From an uncultured Desulfarculaceae bacterium (GTDB lineage Bacteria; Desulfobacterota; Desulfarculia; Desulfarculales; Desulfarculaceae): 21,572 nucleotides of DNA. The stretch is from the NCBI GenBank assembly GCA_937908275.1, contig CALERA010000038.1, positions 1-21,572 on the forward strand, written 5' to 3'. The notes below the pieces were generated by a model. That model had not been told where the DNA came from, searched no databases, and saw only the letters and a list, made by a program, of their open reading frames with translations. Shown here one piece after another: positions 9,301-16,610 of this stretch; position 1 is the stretch's first letter, and every line of letters begins with the position of its first letter. The translations under genes were made by a program, and so were the position numbers.

Positions 9301-10519
9301 CAACCAGGGACCGTCCTTGGCGGGACGCCTGGCCCTGGTGGTGGAGGGCAACCCGGTCACCCGCCAGGTGCTGCTGGAGTTGGCCGCGGCCATGGGTCTG
9401 GAGACCCGGCAGGCCGACGACGCCGCGGAGGCCTTGCGTCAATTATTGCTGGCCCGGGAGGTCGGCCACCCCTGCGACCTGATGATCCTGGAGGGACGCC
9501 TGCCGGGCATGGACGGCCTGGAGCTGTTGGGCCAGTTGCGCCGCCAACCCCAGGAGGCCTCTCTGCCAGTCATTTTCCTGGTCTCCAACCACAACCTCTC
9601 CGAGCGCAGCCGGGCCGTGCTCCTGGGCTCCTGCGCGGTGTTGCCCAAACCGGTGCGCCTGTCCCGCCTCTGGACCACCGCGGCCAAGCTCTTGCAGGTC
9701 CAGCCCGACCCCGAGGCCACCCAGTTGCCGCCCTGCCCTTCCCCGTTGGAAATGCCCCTGCGGGTGCTCCTGGCCGAGGACAGCCTGCTCAACCAGAAGC
9801 TGGCCACCGCCCTGCTGCTCAGCCGGGGTTATCAGGTGGAGGTGGCCGGGGATGGACACCAGGCCGTGGAGGCCTGGCGGCGGGGAGGCTGGGACCTGAT
9901 CCTGATGGACGTGATGATGCCCCACCTGGATGGACGCAGCGCCACCCGGCTCATCCGACAGGAGGAAAAGGAGCGGGGCCTGCCCCGGGTGCCCATCGTG
10001 GCGGTGACCGCCCAGGCCCTTACCGGCGACCGCGAGGCCTGCCTGGCCGCCGGCATGGACGACTACCTGGTCAAGCCTTTCCAGCCCCGGGAGCTGTTCG
10101 CCATCCTGGAGCGGGTGGCGGCCAAGTCCCGGGATTGCGCCCCCCGGCATGCCGACGAGATCGGCCTGCACCCCGGGTTGACCCCGGCGGCCCTGCGCGA
10201 CCTGCCCCCGGAGATCGTGCAGGTCTTTTTGGAGGAATACCCCCGCCAGCTCCAGGCCATCGGCGACGCCCTGGACGCCGCCGATCCCGCGGCCCTGGCC
10301 CTGCACTCCCACGCCCTGAAAGGCTCGTTGGGTTATTTTGACCAGGCTGAGATCTGGGAGGCGGCCCGGGCCTTGGAGATGCTGGGGCGGGCCGGCGACC
10401 TGTCCAACGCCCCGGAGGCCCTCTCGCGCCTGAGCGCCTTGCTGGGTCCCCTGGCCCAACGCCTGGCCAAGGGCCTGGAGCAGGACCAGGCCGAGGACGC
10501 GTCCCCGGAACAGGTCTGA
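6344..10519 (+). CDS. Large hybrid sensor histidine kinase (Cache-HAMP-GAF-PAS-HisKA-HATPase-REC-REC-HPt)
   Basis: About 1391 residues. Order: membrane helix near 20-42; periplasmic Cache-like sensor (about 45-305); second helix near 308-328; HAMP (328-382); a long Gln/Glu/Arg-rich coiled coil (385-455); GAF-like domain (460-600); PAS domain (625-740); HisKA with H761 (MSHEIRTPMNAIL); HATPase with NLLGNALKFTHHG, DTGIGIP and GGTGLG; a first receiver (about 991-1115); a second receiver (1138-1260) with D1189 in LILMDVMMPHLDG and Lys in YLVKPF; and a C-terminal HPt with H1323 (SHALKGSLGYF). This is a complete internal phosphorelay of the BarA/ArcB kind. The first receiver is degenerate: the acidic pair reads EG and the acceptor is E1050 (MILEGRLPG). 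The start is uncertain: TTG 6332, ATG 6344 or ATG 6353 all lack strong ribosome sites. The output regulator is not in the window. Confidence 0.93.
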   Translation: MSAMINKIFSPTRSFRSRLTLAIGGSALLLTALVMLTIGLLARERLRQEIGDNLAEQAFQLADKLDRGMFERWREVRLLASLDLIRAPQITLERKRQFLEEVRQTFPHYAWLGLTDAKGAILVATGGLLEGQSVAQRDWFQGGSGGPFLGDVHEAFPLAKLLPPSVGSHLRLVDLATPVRSPSGEFLGVLCAQLSWSWAREVRGALLRPEEKRANLSIHILGRGGAVLLGPEPEQAAWPPELVERLRQTAQPNRSQNFLAHQDPEGVERLTGAALCNGHRDYPGLGWLVLVSQPLDQALAPLLVLRQQILAAAVLMSLLMAAGAWFLAGRISHPMRRLAQAADLAGQGQPLEALDLPPTAPDEVGALSQALDRLVQTQREQRQSLENLNQQLTHELSIRRQAESQLQDQRLRLEELVRQRTLSQEQAMDQLKREMAERQRTDEILHLRSVRRSRLTELGAFLHQDQDLEVKLQVCCDRLVHVLDLAGASLWLTESRPTQTPAPPGDFPHQDRVLRRWGRGGQWPQDPVELPLAPETTVLEAARGLLGDGDGAVYRLATSQQTLGVLMVKPSPNDPDQASLVQYLAQILTYLINTEQLQANLRQAKQALAEALDEASAMAAMAQLDSGKLRAMIEGMDEGVVVADAKGKIMEINSWCLQAFGDPRQNPVGRAYRTVVPAEWAPAIDEILSHQRQAAGATSIAPLELSRDDRHFSLRVQPLFIHERYQGFILNIHDITNLVRARQQAESASQAKGQFLANMSHEIRTPMNAILGMTALALETELNQEQREYIEAVQTASESLLGLINDILDLSKIEAGALELESLDFEVRPLLESVVETLAYRAHEKDLELVLRLDPALPPRLVGDPLRLRQVVLNLLGNALKFTHHGQVVVELLLLGHDQQGLMIQGRVSDTGIGIPADRLDKIFDSFTQADGSTTRRYGGTGLGTHIAKQLVELMGGRIWAESQLGRGSVFQFTAHLGLGREQVPANQGPSLAGRLALVVEGNPVTRQVLLELAAAMGLETRQADDAAEALRQLLLAREVGHPCDLMILEGRLPGMDGLELLGQLRRQPQEASLPVIFLVSNHNLSERSRAVLLGSCAVLPKPVRLSRLWTTAAKLLQVQPDPEATQLPPCPSPLEMPLRVLLAEDSLLNQKLATALLLSRGYQVEVAGDGHQAVEAWRRGGWDLILMDVMMPHLDGRSATRLIRQEEKERGLPRVPIVAVTAQALTGDREACLAAGMDDYLVKPFQPRELFAILERVAAKSRDCAPRHADEIGLHPGLTPAALRDLPPEIVQVFLEEYPRQLQAIGDALDAADPAALALHSHALKGSLGYFDQAEIWEAARALEMLGRAGDLSNAPEALSRLSALLGPLAQRLAKGLEQDQAEDASPEQV

Positions 10520-10541
10520 GCCGCCCGAATTGATGGCGGCT
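10519..10541. terminator. Shared hairpin between two convergent genes
   Basis: AGCCGCC (10519-10525) and GGCGGCT (10535-10541) flank a nine-base loop and lie across the two stop codons of the convergent kinase and NlpC/P60 genes. There is no U-run on either side, so it may serve as a block or an RNA end rather than a classic terminator. Confidence 0.4.
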
Positions 10542-11919
10542 AGGGCGCCAGGGCTGCGTCTGGGGTCAGGTTGACCAGGGCGGTGAGGCGGTTGCCCGGC
10601 TCGGAGCTTGCCGGCACCGCCTCGCCCTGCTGGCGGCCCGGCCAGAGGTCGCTGATCACCACCCGGCCCACCACCCAGCGGCCTTCCTGGCCCGAGGCCT
10701 CCTGGGTGCGCAGGCCCCAGAGGGCGTGCAGGGCCACCGCCCGGCCCTCCCACTGCCCCAGGTAGAGCATGATGTGGCCCGGCATGTAGAGCAGGCTGAG
10801 CCCGGGCCGGCCTTGTTGCCGGATCAGGGCCTCCTTTTCCCCCGCCGTCAGCCCCTCCAGCTCAATCCGTTGGGCCCCGGCCTCGGCCTGCTGGCGGGAG
10901 TTGCGCGGCAGCCAGAGGCCAAAGGGCAGGAAGAGATCGCGCAGCAGGGCCGAGCAGTCCCGCCCGCCAAAGCTGCCGCCCCAGCCATAGGCCTGGCCCA
11001 ACAGGGGCGCGGCCAGCCGGGCCAGGGCCGTGGGCGTCAGGCTCAGGAAAATTGGCGCGGCCTGGCCCGGGGTCAGGCGCACGGCCAAGTCCTGGGCCTG
11101 GCCGGCGCAGGCCCGAGGGGCCAGGATGGTCAGCCCGCCGCCGTCCTGGCCAGCCAGGGGCAGCAGGGTCCCCAGGTCGGCCTGGCAGACGAAACCGCCC
11201 TGGCCATCGCGCAGACCCGTGCCGTCGCGCAGGATCGCGGCCAGGGGCGCGCTGCGCCAGCGCTGGATCAACTCGTCACCGGCCCGGGCCACCTTTTCCG
11301 CCGCCAGCCAGTGGGAGCCGATGGGGGTGTCGCAGAACAGCCAGGCCCCGTCCCGGCTGGCGTGGCAGACCCAGACCGGGGTGCCGGGGGGCAGCAGGGA
11401 TTCCTGGAGCCGGTCGAAGGCCAGGCCCTCGCCGGCATGACCAAAGCCCTTGAGTTGGGGACGACGGGTGGGCAGGGAGCGCAGGTCGCCGGTCTGCAGG
11501 GTCAGGCCGGGCCAGCCGGCGTTGGGATAGGCCTCCGGGTCCGCCAGGGACGCCAAGCGCGCCCCCCACTCCGGCCCCTGGGGCAGGGTGTTCTCGCCGT
11601 ATCCGGTGCGCGCGGTCAGGCCGTGCAGGGTTTCCCGGAATTCAGCGGCGGAAAGCAGGGGCTGGGTCTGTCCCCAGGGCGCGAAATGGGCCTGGCGCAA
11701 GGCGGCCACCCGCTGGGCCTGATAGCCCGGGTCCATCCGCCAGCCGGCCCCGGCCAGGTAGACCGCCGGGTCCTGGCGCAGGCCCTGGAAATCGGCCGGG
11801 ATCGACGGGGAAACCGCGGCGGCGGGGGCTGGCGGGGGCGCGGGGGCGCGGCAGGCGGCCGGCAGGCAGACCAGCAGGCCGGCCAGGAGCGCGGCCGGCC
11901 AGGTCCGCCGCTGGATCAT
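10540..11919 (-). CDS. NlpC/P60-family cell-wall hydrolase, lipoprotein
   Basis: This 459-residue protein begins MIQRRTWPAALLAGLL and has a lipobox LPAAC with C23, so it is predicted to be exported and lipid-anchored. A Pro/Ala linker leads to an SH3-like region (about 150-300, with WVCHASRDGAWLFCDTP), then an NlpC/P60 catalytic domain: C322 in GGRDCSALLRDLF, H382 in MPGHIMLYLG and a likely third polar residue at H398. The family cleaves peptide bonds in the peptidoglycan stem, often D-Glu to meso-DAP. The SH3 arrangement resembles the SH3b1-containing P60 hydrolases. The start ATG overlaps the hisA stop (ATGA), so it is the last cistron of the his-containing operon. No functional link to histidine synthesis is known. 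Confidence 0.88.
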   Translation of the reverse strand: MIQRRTWPAALLAGLLVCLPAACRAPAPPPAPAAAVSPSIPADFQGLRQDPAVYLAGAGWRMDPGYQAQRVAALRQAHFAPWGQTQPLLSAAEFRETLHGLTARTGYGENTLPQGPEWGARLASLADPEAYPNAGWPGLTLQTGDLRSLPTRRPQLKGFGHAGEGLAFDRLQESLLPPGTPVWVCHASRDGAWLFCDTPIGSHWLAAEKVARAGDELIQRWRSAPLAAILRDGTGLRDGQGGFVCQADLGTLLPLAGQDGGGLTILAPRACAGQAQDLAVRLTPGQAAPIFLSLTPTALARLAAPLLGQAYGWGGSFGGRDCSALLRDLFLPFGLWLPRNSRQQAEAGAQRIELEGLTAGEKEALIRQQGRPGLSLLYMPGHIMLYLGQWEGRAVALHALWGLRTQEASGQEGRWVVGRVVISDLWPGRQQGEAVPASSEPGNRLTALVNLTPDAALAP

Positions 11920-12644
11920 GGCTGGGCGGCCAGGGCCAGGGCTTGGGCCAGGTCCAGGCTGCCCTCGTAGATGGCCCGCCCGGTGATGCAGCCCGCCAGG
12001 CCCAGGGGGGTCAGGGTCTTGAGGCGGCGGATGTCGTCCAGGTTGTGGACCCCGCCGGCGGCGATGACCGGCCGGCTCACCGCCCGGCACAGGCGCTCGG
12101 TGGAGTCCAGGTTGACCCCGCTGTGCATGCCGTCGCGGGCGATGTCGGTGAAGACCAGGGCCGCCACCCCGGGCTGGTCGAAGCGCCGGGCCAGGTCCAG
12201 GTAGTCGGTGGCGCTGGTCTCGGTCCAGCCGGCCACCGCCACCTTGCCCTCGCGGGCGTCGATGCCCACCACCACCCGGCCGGGGTGCTCCCGGGCCATC
12301 TCCAGCACCAGCTCCGGCTGGCGGGCGGCCAGGGTGCCCAGGATCACCCGGTCCACCCCCAGGGCCAGGGTGGCGCTCAGGCCGGCGGCGTCGCGCACCC
12401 CGCCGCCCAGTTGCACCGGGATGTCCAGCGCGGCGCAGATGGATTCGATCACCCCGGCGTTGGCCGGCCGGCCCTGCACCGCGCCGTCCAGGTCCACCAC
12501 GTGCAGCCGGGCCGCGCCCAGGTCCCGCCATTGGCGGGCCATGGCCACTGGGTCGGAGCTGAAGACGGTCTCGTCCTCCATGCGCCCCTGCTTGAGGCGC
12601 ACGCAACGCCCGCCCTTCAGGTCCACCGCCGGGATGACTTCCAC
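11916..12644 (-). CDS. hisA: HisA: ProFAR isomerase (histidine biosynthesis)
   Basis: This 242-residue protein has the usual length and the marks of 1-(5-phosphoribosyl)-5-[(5-phosphoribosylamino)methylideneamino]imidazole-4-carboxamide isomerase. These are the N-terminal EVIPAVDLKGGRCVRL with the first catalytic Asp, LHVVDLDGAVQG, VQLGGGVRD, the second catalytic Asp in VFTDIARDGMHSGVN, IAAGGVHNLDD and the phosphate-binding GCITGRAIYEGS near the end. It acts in the cytoplasm on the fourth step of histidine synthesis. It starts with GTG at 12644, seven bases after GGAG inside the end of the preceding lipoprotein gene (four-base gap), and its stop overlaps the next gene by ATGA. HisF, its usual neighbour, is not here. 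Confidence 0.96.
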   Translation of the reverse strand: MEVIPAVDLKGGRCVRLKQGRMEDETVFSSDPVAMARQWRDLGAARLHVVDLDGAVQGRPANAGVIESICAALDIPVQLGGGVRDAAGLSATLALGVDRVILGTLAARQPELVLEMAREHPGRVVVGIDAREGKVAVAGWTETSATDYLDLARRFDQPGVAALVFTDIARDGMHSGVNLDSTERLCRAVSRPVIAAGGVHNLDDIRRLKTLTPLGLAGCITGRAIYEGSLDLAQALALAAQP

Positions 12645-12648
12645 CAGG

Positions 12649-13344
12649 CTACTCCGCCTTCTTGGGGGCTTCCTTGCGCCAGGGCAGGCGCTCCAGGAGC
12701 TGGCCCAGGCCGATGTCGCCCCACTCCTGCACCGTGAACCAGCGCAGGCCGCGGTCCATGTAGTGGCTGGCGGCCAGGATGTTCTCGCTGAAGGCCTGCT
12801 GGGTCTCGTCGAAGGAGTTCTTCCATATCACCGCGCCGTCGCTGACCCGGATCAGGTTCAGGTCGAAGGCGGCCGAGGCCGGGCGGTCGGCGGCGTAGGG
12901 GCCGCCCACCCGCTGGGCGAAGCGGTAGACAAAGCCCACCAGCACCGCGTCGGCCTTGAGCTTGTTGCCGGTGGCCTGCACCGCCTGCATCAGGTTCAGG
13001 GAGATGTCCTCCCGGCGCATGCGGTCGAAGACCGCCCCGGCCTGGCTGACCGGGATAATCTGGAACTCCGCCACCTTGGGCAGCCATTGATCCAGGGAGG
13101 CATCCAGGGCCATGCCCGCGCCCTCGATCATGGGACCGGGACGGAAGCTGGCCCCGGTCAGGGGAGAGCGCACGTTGCCCTCCTCGCCGCCGAGGGCCGC
13201 CTGGTAGGGCAGCACCGCCACCCGCTTGGGTTGCCAGTCGGAGGTGGGGCGGTCGGCCAGCCTGGCGGTCTGGCAGGCCGCCAGGCCCAGAGCCAGCAGC
13301 AGGACGCCGCCAATGCCAATCCAGCGCACGATGCGACCGCTCAT
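12649..13344 (-). CDS. Lipoprotein of unknown role (LpoB/CsgG-like) in the his operon
   Basis: This 231-residue protein has a basic n-region, a hydrophobic core and a lipobox LAAC with C24, so it should be lipid-anchored. The mature part starts with a disordered stretch, then RVAVLPYQ, the opening strand common to the CsgG/LpoB/GNA1162-type superfamily, followed by a long alpha/beta region (DAVLVGFVYRFAQR, FDLNLIRVSDGAVIWKNSFDE). The last motif, a strand ending in VIW, is typical of that fold. Its exact job is unknown; relatives support outer-membrane assembly or activate peptidoglycan synthases. It starts in an ATGA overlap with hisB and ends four bases before hisA, so it is embedded in the his operon. 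Confidence 0.75.
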   Translation of the reverse strand: MSGRIVRWIGIGGVLLLALGLAACQTARLADRPTSDWQPKRVAVLPYQAALGGEEGNVRSPLTGASFRPGPMIEGAGMALDASLDQWLPKVAEFQIIPVSQAGAVFDRMRREDISLNLMQAVQATGNKLKADAVLVGFVYRFAQRVGGPYAADRPASAAFDLNLIRVSDGAVIWKNSFDETQQAFSENILAASHYMDRGLRWFTVQEWGDIGLGQLLERLPWRKEAPKKAE

Positions 13345-13928
13345 AACACCCCCTTGGTCGAAGCCACGCCCCTGGCCCGGCTGTCTAGGCTGGTGGCCTG
13401 GTCCAGGGCCCGGCCCAGGGCCTTGAAGGCCGCCTCCAGCATGTGATGGTCATTGTCTCCATAAAGCAGGCGCACGTGCAAGGTCAGGCCGGCGTTCAGG
13501 GCCAGGGCCCGCCAGAATTCCTCGGCCAGTTGGCCGTCGAACTGACCCACGCTGCCGGGGCGGCGCGCCGCGTCGACCACCAGCAGGGGGCGGTTGCTGA
13601 GGTCCACCACCACCTGGGCCAGGGCCTCGTCCATGGGCACAAAGGCGTTGCCATAGCGCACCAGGCCCTGGCGGTCGCCCAGGCACTGGCGCAGGGCCAG
13701 GCCCAGGCAGATGCCCACGTCCTCGACGGTGTGGTGGGGGTCCACGTGCAGGTCGCCCTGGGCCTCCAGGGCCAGGTCGAAATAGCCGTGGAAGGCCACA
13801 TGGGTCAGCATGTGATCGAAGAAGCCCACCCCGGTGGCCACCTCCGCCCGTCCCCGGCCGTCCAGGTCCAGACTGAGGCTGATGCTGGTCTCGCGGGTGG
13901 TGCGTTGGATAACCGCCTGTCGGGCCAT
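13341..13928 (-). CDS. hisB: HisB: imidazoleglycerol-phosphate dehydratase
   Basis: This 195-residue monofunctional enzyme has the conserved metal-binding His/Glu clusters: GFFDHMLTHVAFHG, DPHHTVEDVGICLG, and near the end YGDNDHHMLEAAFKALGRAL. It dehydrates imidazole glycerol phosphate to imidazole acetol phosphate, the sixth step of histidine synthesis. The start ATG at 13928 has an excellent ribosome site (GAGGAG, five bases away) and gives MARQAVIQRTTRETSI; the same frame is open further upstream but without support. It is the first gene of a four-gene minus-strand operon and overlaps the next gene by ATGA. Confidence 0.96.
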   Translation of the reverse strand: MARQAVIQRTTRETSISLSLDLDGRGRAEVATGVGFFDHMLTHVAFHGYFDLALEAQGDLHVDPHHTVEDVGICLGLALRQCLGDRQGLVRYGNAFVPMDEALAQVVVDLSNRPLLVVDAARRPGSVGQFDGQLAEEFWRALALNAGLTLHVRLLYGDNDHHMLEAAFKALGRALDQATSLDSRARGVASTKGVL

Positions 13929-13992
13929 GATTCTCCTCGCCAAAGGCAGCTTTTCGCGCCCAGGCTTTGTCGCCCCAAGTGCGCAGGAGAAC

Positions 13993-14021
13993 ATGCTAAC
14001 ACGCATCCTGACGGATGTCGA
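13993..14021 (-). promoter_or_regulatory. Sigma-70 type promoter of the hisB operon
   Basis: Minus strand TCGACA (14021-14016), 17-base spacer, TAGCAT (13998-13993). It lies 65-95 bases before the hisB start and back to back with the tRNA promoter. Confidence 0.5.
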
Positions 14022-14063
14022 GAGCAAGGCTTCCCCGGGCTGGCGCCCAGCGGTCTGGGTCGG

Positions 14064-14092
14064 TTGACTTATGCCCTTGCGGCCGGTATAAA
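14064..14092 (+). promoter_or_regulatory. Promoter of tRNA-Ala
   Basis: TTGACT (14064-14069), 17-base spacer, TATAAA (14087-14092): close to the sigma-70 consensus, with transcription expected near 14099 and the tRNA at 14173. Because the tRNA's terminator is now beyond the inserted element, this promoter may also serve the integrase. Confidence 0.75.
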
Positions 14093-14172
14093 TGCCTGAC
14101 GGACGCCAGGCGGCTTAGTTAATCCATCCTTGCCCAGCCACGACGCAAGCCGCCGACCGTCCTTTTCCTAAT

Positions 14173-14248
14173 GGGGATGTAGCTCAGTTGGGAGAGCGCC
14201 ACGTTCGCAACGTGGAAGCCGTGGGTTCGAGTCCCATCATCTCCACCA
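14173..14248 (+). tRNA. tRNA-Ala (anticodon CGC)
   Basis: A 76-base cloverleaf with acceptor arms GGGGATG and CATCTCC, D arm GCTC/GAGC, anticodon stem CCACG/CGTGG around the loop TTCGCAA (anticodon CGC, codon GCG), T arm GTGGG TTCGAGT CCCAT and encoded CCA. The acceptor stem contains G3:U70, the identity element of tRNA-Ala. The 3' end is rebuilt by the inserted element: the last 20 bases plus one form the attL core. Confidence 0.97.
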
Positions 14249-14249
14249 G
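14229..14249 (+). repeat. attL core
   Basis: A 21-base sequence beginning GAGTCCCATC and ending CTCCACCAG, covering the T-arm 3' half, acceptor 3' strand, CCA and one further base of tRNA-Ala. It is identical to 19526-19546, and identity stops at both ends of the copy. Confidence 0.9.
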
Positions 14250-14321
14250 TTCGACACCTTGGGCCAACATGGCATAGTCGCTGACGGATCGGTGGCGCCA
14301 GCCAAAGGCCCCGAAGATCGC

Positions 14322-14343
14322 GGATACACAGGCGGGATACACA
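14322..14343 (+). repeat. Two GGATACACA repeats next to attL (possible integrase arm sites)
   Basis: GGATACACA occurs at 14322-14330 and 14335-14343, 13 bases apart, just before the integrase start. GGGATACAC recurs at 19455-19463 and GTATCCC (inverted) at 19511-19517 next to attR. Short repeats at both ends inside the att cores fit arm-type binding sites of a tyrosine integrase. Confidence 0.5.
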
Positions 14344-16467
14344 ATGGGGTTGCCCATGGTGTTCCCGCCTTCCGCTTTTCAAGCCCCGCTACCACCAGGC
14401 CGGCCCACCCAACCCCAGGGCTGGTCCGACAGCCCCAACTTGTCCACCCGCCCAGCCGTTCGCCCCCGCCGCTCCCGCCTGACCGCCGGGGCCGCATCCT
14501 ACCTGGTGTCCCACCGGGGGACGCTTCACTTCCGCATCCGTGTTCCTGACGCTCTGAGATCGTGCCTGGGCTGCCTGGAGATTCGCCGCAGCCTGAGGAC
14601 TGCCAGCTTGCGTCAGGCGCGGCCACGGGCTATGAGATTGGCCGTGGTGGTGACCATGATCTTTGACCTGTTGCGGGAGCGGTTGGCGATGGAGACCGGA
14701 GACACGCAGCGCAAGGGACAGGGATGGCGCGGGTTCAACCTGGAAGCCCTGGCCAAGCTGAGCGACGAGCGGATTAGGGAGTTGGTTAGGGAGTGGTTGG
14801 ACCGGGCGTTGGCCGAGGCGTGGGAGTCATGGCTGTTGGGGGAATACACCCCCCAAGACCCAGACGAGATGCGCGACATCATGACCGACCTGTACGCAGA
14901 CACCATGGAGGCCCTGGAAGCCCGCGACTACCGGCGCATTGAGGGGGACGCGGCTGAGGTACTCCAGGGGGCCGGGCTTGCTGCGGCCGACCAGGTAGAC
15001 CAGGCCGGGCCAGACAGCAGCGGACAGGCAGACCTGGAGCGGGAGGCGCGGCTTCAATACCTCAAGCTGGCTGACGTGCTGCTGTTGGCCAGGGCAGCGG
15101 TGCTAGAGGCCTCATCATCGCCCAGCTTCAGGGGGGAGTTGGTTCCCAACCCCGACCTGAACGTCTCTGCCGTGCTCCAGCTTCAGGAGGCCGGGTTCAT
15201 CCAACCCCCTGGCCCCATGCCATCTGCTGTGCAGGGGCCGCCGCATCCAGCAGCAGCAGCAAGGGCCTTGCCGGGAGGCGGGACGCAGACACAGACCGAA
15301 GGCCCCCGCCTGTCTGAGGCCCTGGCCAAGTACATCGCGGTGAAGTCTCCAGGCTGGAAGCCAACCAGTCGTAAGGACACCCCCAAGCGCGTCAGCCTCT
15401 TTGTGGACACCATGCGGGATGTTGTGGTTGGTGGGGATGCCCCCGTGACTGCCATCACCAGGGACCACGTCCGCAGCTTCTGTGACGTGGTCAAGCGCCT
15501 GCCCAAGAGGCGCAGTCAGGTCAGGGAGTATCGAGAGAAGAGCTTGGCCGAGTTGGCACGGCTGGACGTTCCCCAGGAGAAACGGCTTGACCAGATCACC
15601 TACGCGGAGGTCTTCACCGCAGCCCGTGGCTTCCTTAACTGGGTGGAAGAGGAGTACGGCCAAGACTGCGGATTCCAGGCTCGATGGCTGAACGGGGCCT
15701 TTCAGATGCCGAAGGGGTACAAGCGAGCCAAGGCGGGCAAGGCTAGGTCCACACGGGGACACTTCACGGTAGAGGAGTTGGTGGCGCTCTTTAGCCCCAA
15801 CAGCTACCTCCCTGCCACAGCGTCGCAGCCCTCCCGCTTCTGGCTACCCTTGATGGCCCTATTCACGGGCATGAGGATCAACGAGATTGCCCAGCTTCGC
15901 CTTGCCGACCTACGCCAAGAGGATGAGGTGTGGGTCTTCGACGTAAACAGTGGCGAAGGCGAGGGCAAGACCGAAGCTGGTAAACGCCGCGTCCCCATCC
16001 ACCCCTTCCTCATTGAGGCCTTGGGCTTGTTGGATTACGCCGGCCGCACCATGAAGGACCGCCCAGACGGCCAGCAGTTGTTCCCGGAGCTTCGACCCAA
16101 TGTCAAGGAGGACATGGGCCACACGGTGGGGCAGTGGTTTACGCGCTACCGGCGGGGCCTGGGCATAGGTGGGCAAGCGGGTGAAAAGAGCGCCCAGGTC
16201 TTCCATAGCTTCAGGCACACGGTCATCACCCATCTGTACGAGGCGAAAGTCCGCTATCGGTGGCTTCAAGAGGTGGTGGGGCATGAACAGGGCTTGGCTC
16301 CCATCGTGCCTGAGGCGGGAATTACACCGGCATACGTCCACCCCACCATCGCCACCCTGCGCGATGAGGTCATCCGCAAATTGACCTGGGACCAGGACAT
16401 ACCCGCCCTCGCCGAGCTTGCCGCCAGCCCGTGGGCAAGGGGGAAGCGGCCGAAAGCGAAGCCGTAG
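14344..16467 (+). CDS. int: Tyrosine recombinase / integrase
   Basis: A 707-residue site-specific recombinase. After about 50 Pro/Ser-rich residues comes an N-terminal segment YLVSHRGTLHFRIRVPDALR like that of a known integrase N-terminal domain (DUF6538-like), then a long helical region, a SAM-like core-binding domain (about 325-445) and the catalytic domain. The catalytic set is complete: R511 (FTGMRINEIAQL), K547 (EAGKRRVPIHP), H621 and R624 (HSFRHTVITHL), H647 (EVVGHEQG) and the nucleophile Y664 (AYVHPT). It should carry out integration and excision at the tRNA-Ala site. The ATG at 14344 is taken; it has only a weak GGCGGG ahead, and ATG at 14356 is possible. No promoter or terminator is seen between the tRNA and this gene, so read-through from the tRNA promoter is likely. 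Confidence 0.94.
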   Translation: MGLPMVFPPSAFQAPLPPGRPTQPQGWSDSPNLSTRPAVRPRRSRLTAGAASYLVSHRGTLHFRIRVPDALRSCLGCLEIRRSLRTASLRQARPRAMRLAVVVTMIFDLLRERLAMETGDTQRKGQGWRGFNLEALAKLSDERIRELVREWLDRALAEAWESWLLGEYTPQDPDEMRDIMTDLYADTMEALEARDYRRIEGDAAEVLQGAGLAAADQVDQAGPDSSGQADLEREARLQYLKLADVLLLARAAVLEASSSPSFRGELVPNPDLNVSAVLQLQEAGFIQPPGPMPSAVQGPPHPAAAARALPGGGTQTQTEGPRLSEALAKYIAVKSPGWKPTSRKDTPKRVSLFVDTMRDVVVGGDAPVTAITRDHVRSFCDVVKRLPKRRSQVREYREKSLAELARLDVPQEKRLDQITYAEVFTAARGFLNWVEEEYGQDCGFQARWLNGAFQMPKGYKRAKAGKARSTRGHFTVEELVALFSPNSYLPATASQPSRFWLPLMALFTGMRINEIAQLRLADLRQEDEVWVFDVNSGEGEGKTEAGKRRVPIHPFLIEALGLLDYAGRTMKDRPDGQQLFPELRPNVKEDMGHTVGQWFTRYRRGLGIGGQAGEKSAQVFHSFRHTVITHLYEAKVRYRWLQEVVGHEQGLAPIVPEAGITPAYVHPTIATLRDEVIRKLTWDQDIPALAELAASPWARGKRPKAKP

Positions 16468-16547
16468 TCCCAACCCGGCTATAGTTGGCGATTTCGGAGC
16501 TAGGAGAGACGATCGGAGGGCGACCCATACCAACCAGCCGAAAAACT

Positions 16548-16574
16548 TCCCTGCCCTTCTGAAAGCGGCAGGGA
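16548..16574. repeat. Hairpin before the 89-residue gene
   Basis: TCCCTGCC (16548-16555) and GGCAGGGA (16567-16574) are perfect inverted repeats around an 11-base loop, 36 bases before the next start codon. On the minus strand the hairpin is followed by AGTTTTT, so it would work as an intrinsic terminator for leftward transcripts. On the plus strand it may form a leader structure. Confidence 0.5.
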
Positions 16575-16610
16575 GAGCGCAGCCACCACAACTCAAGGAG
16601 ACAGGAAGTC

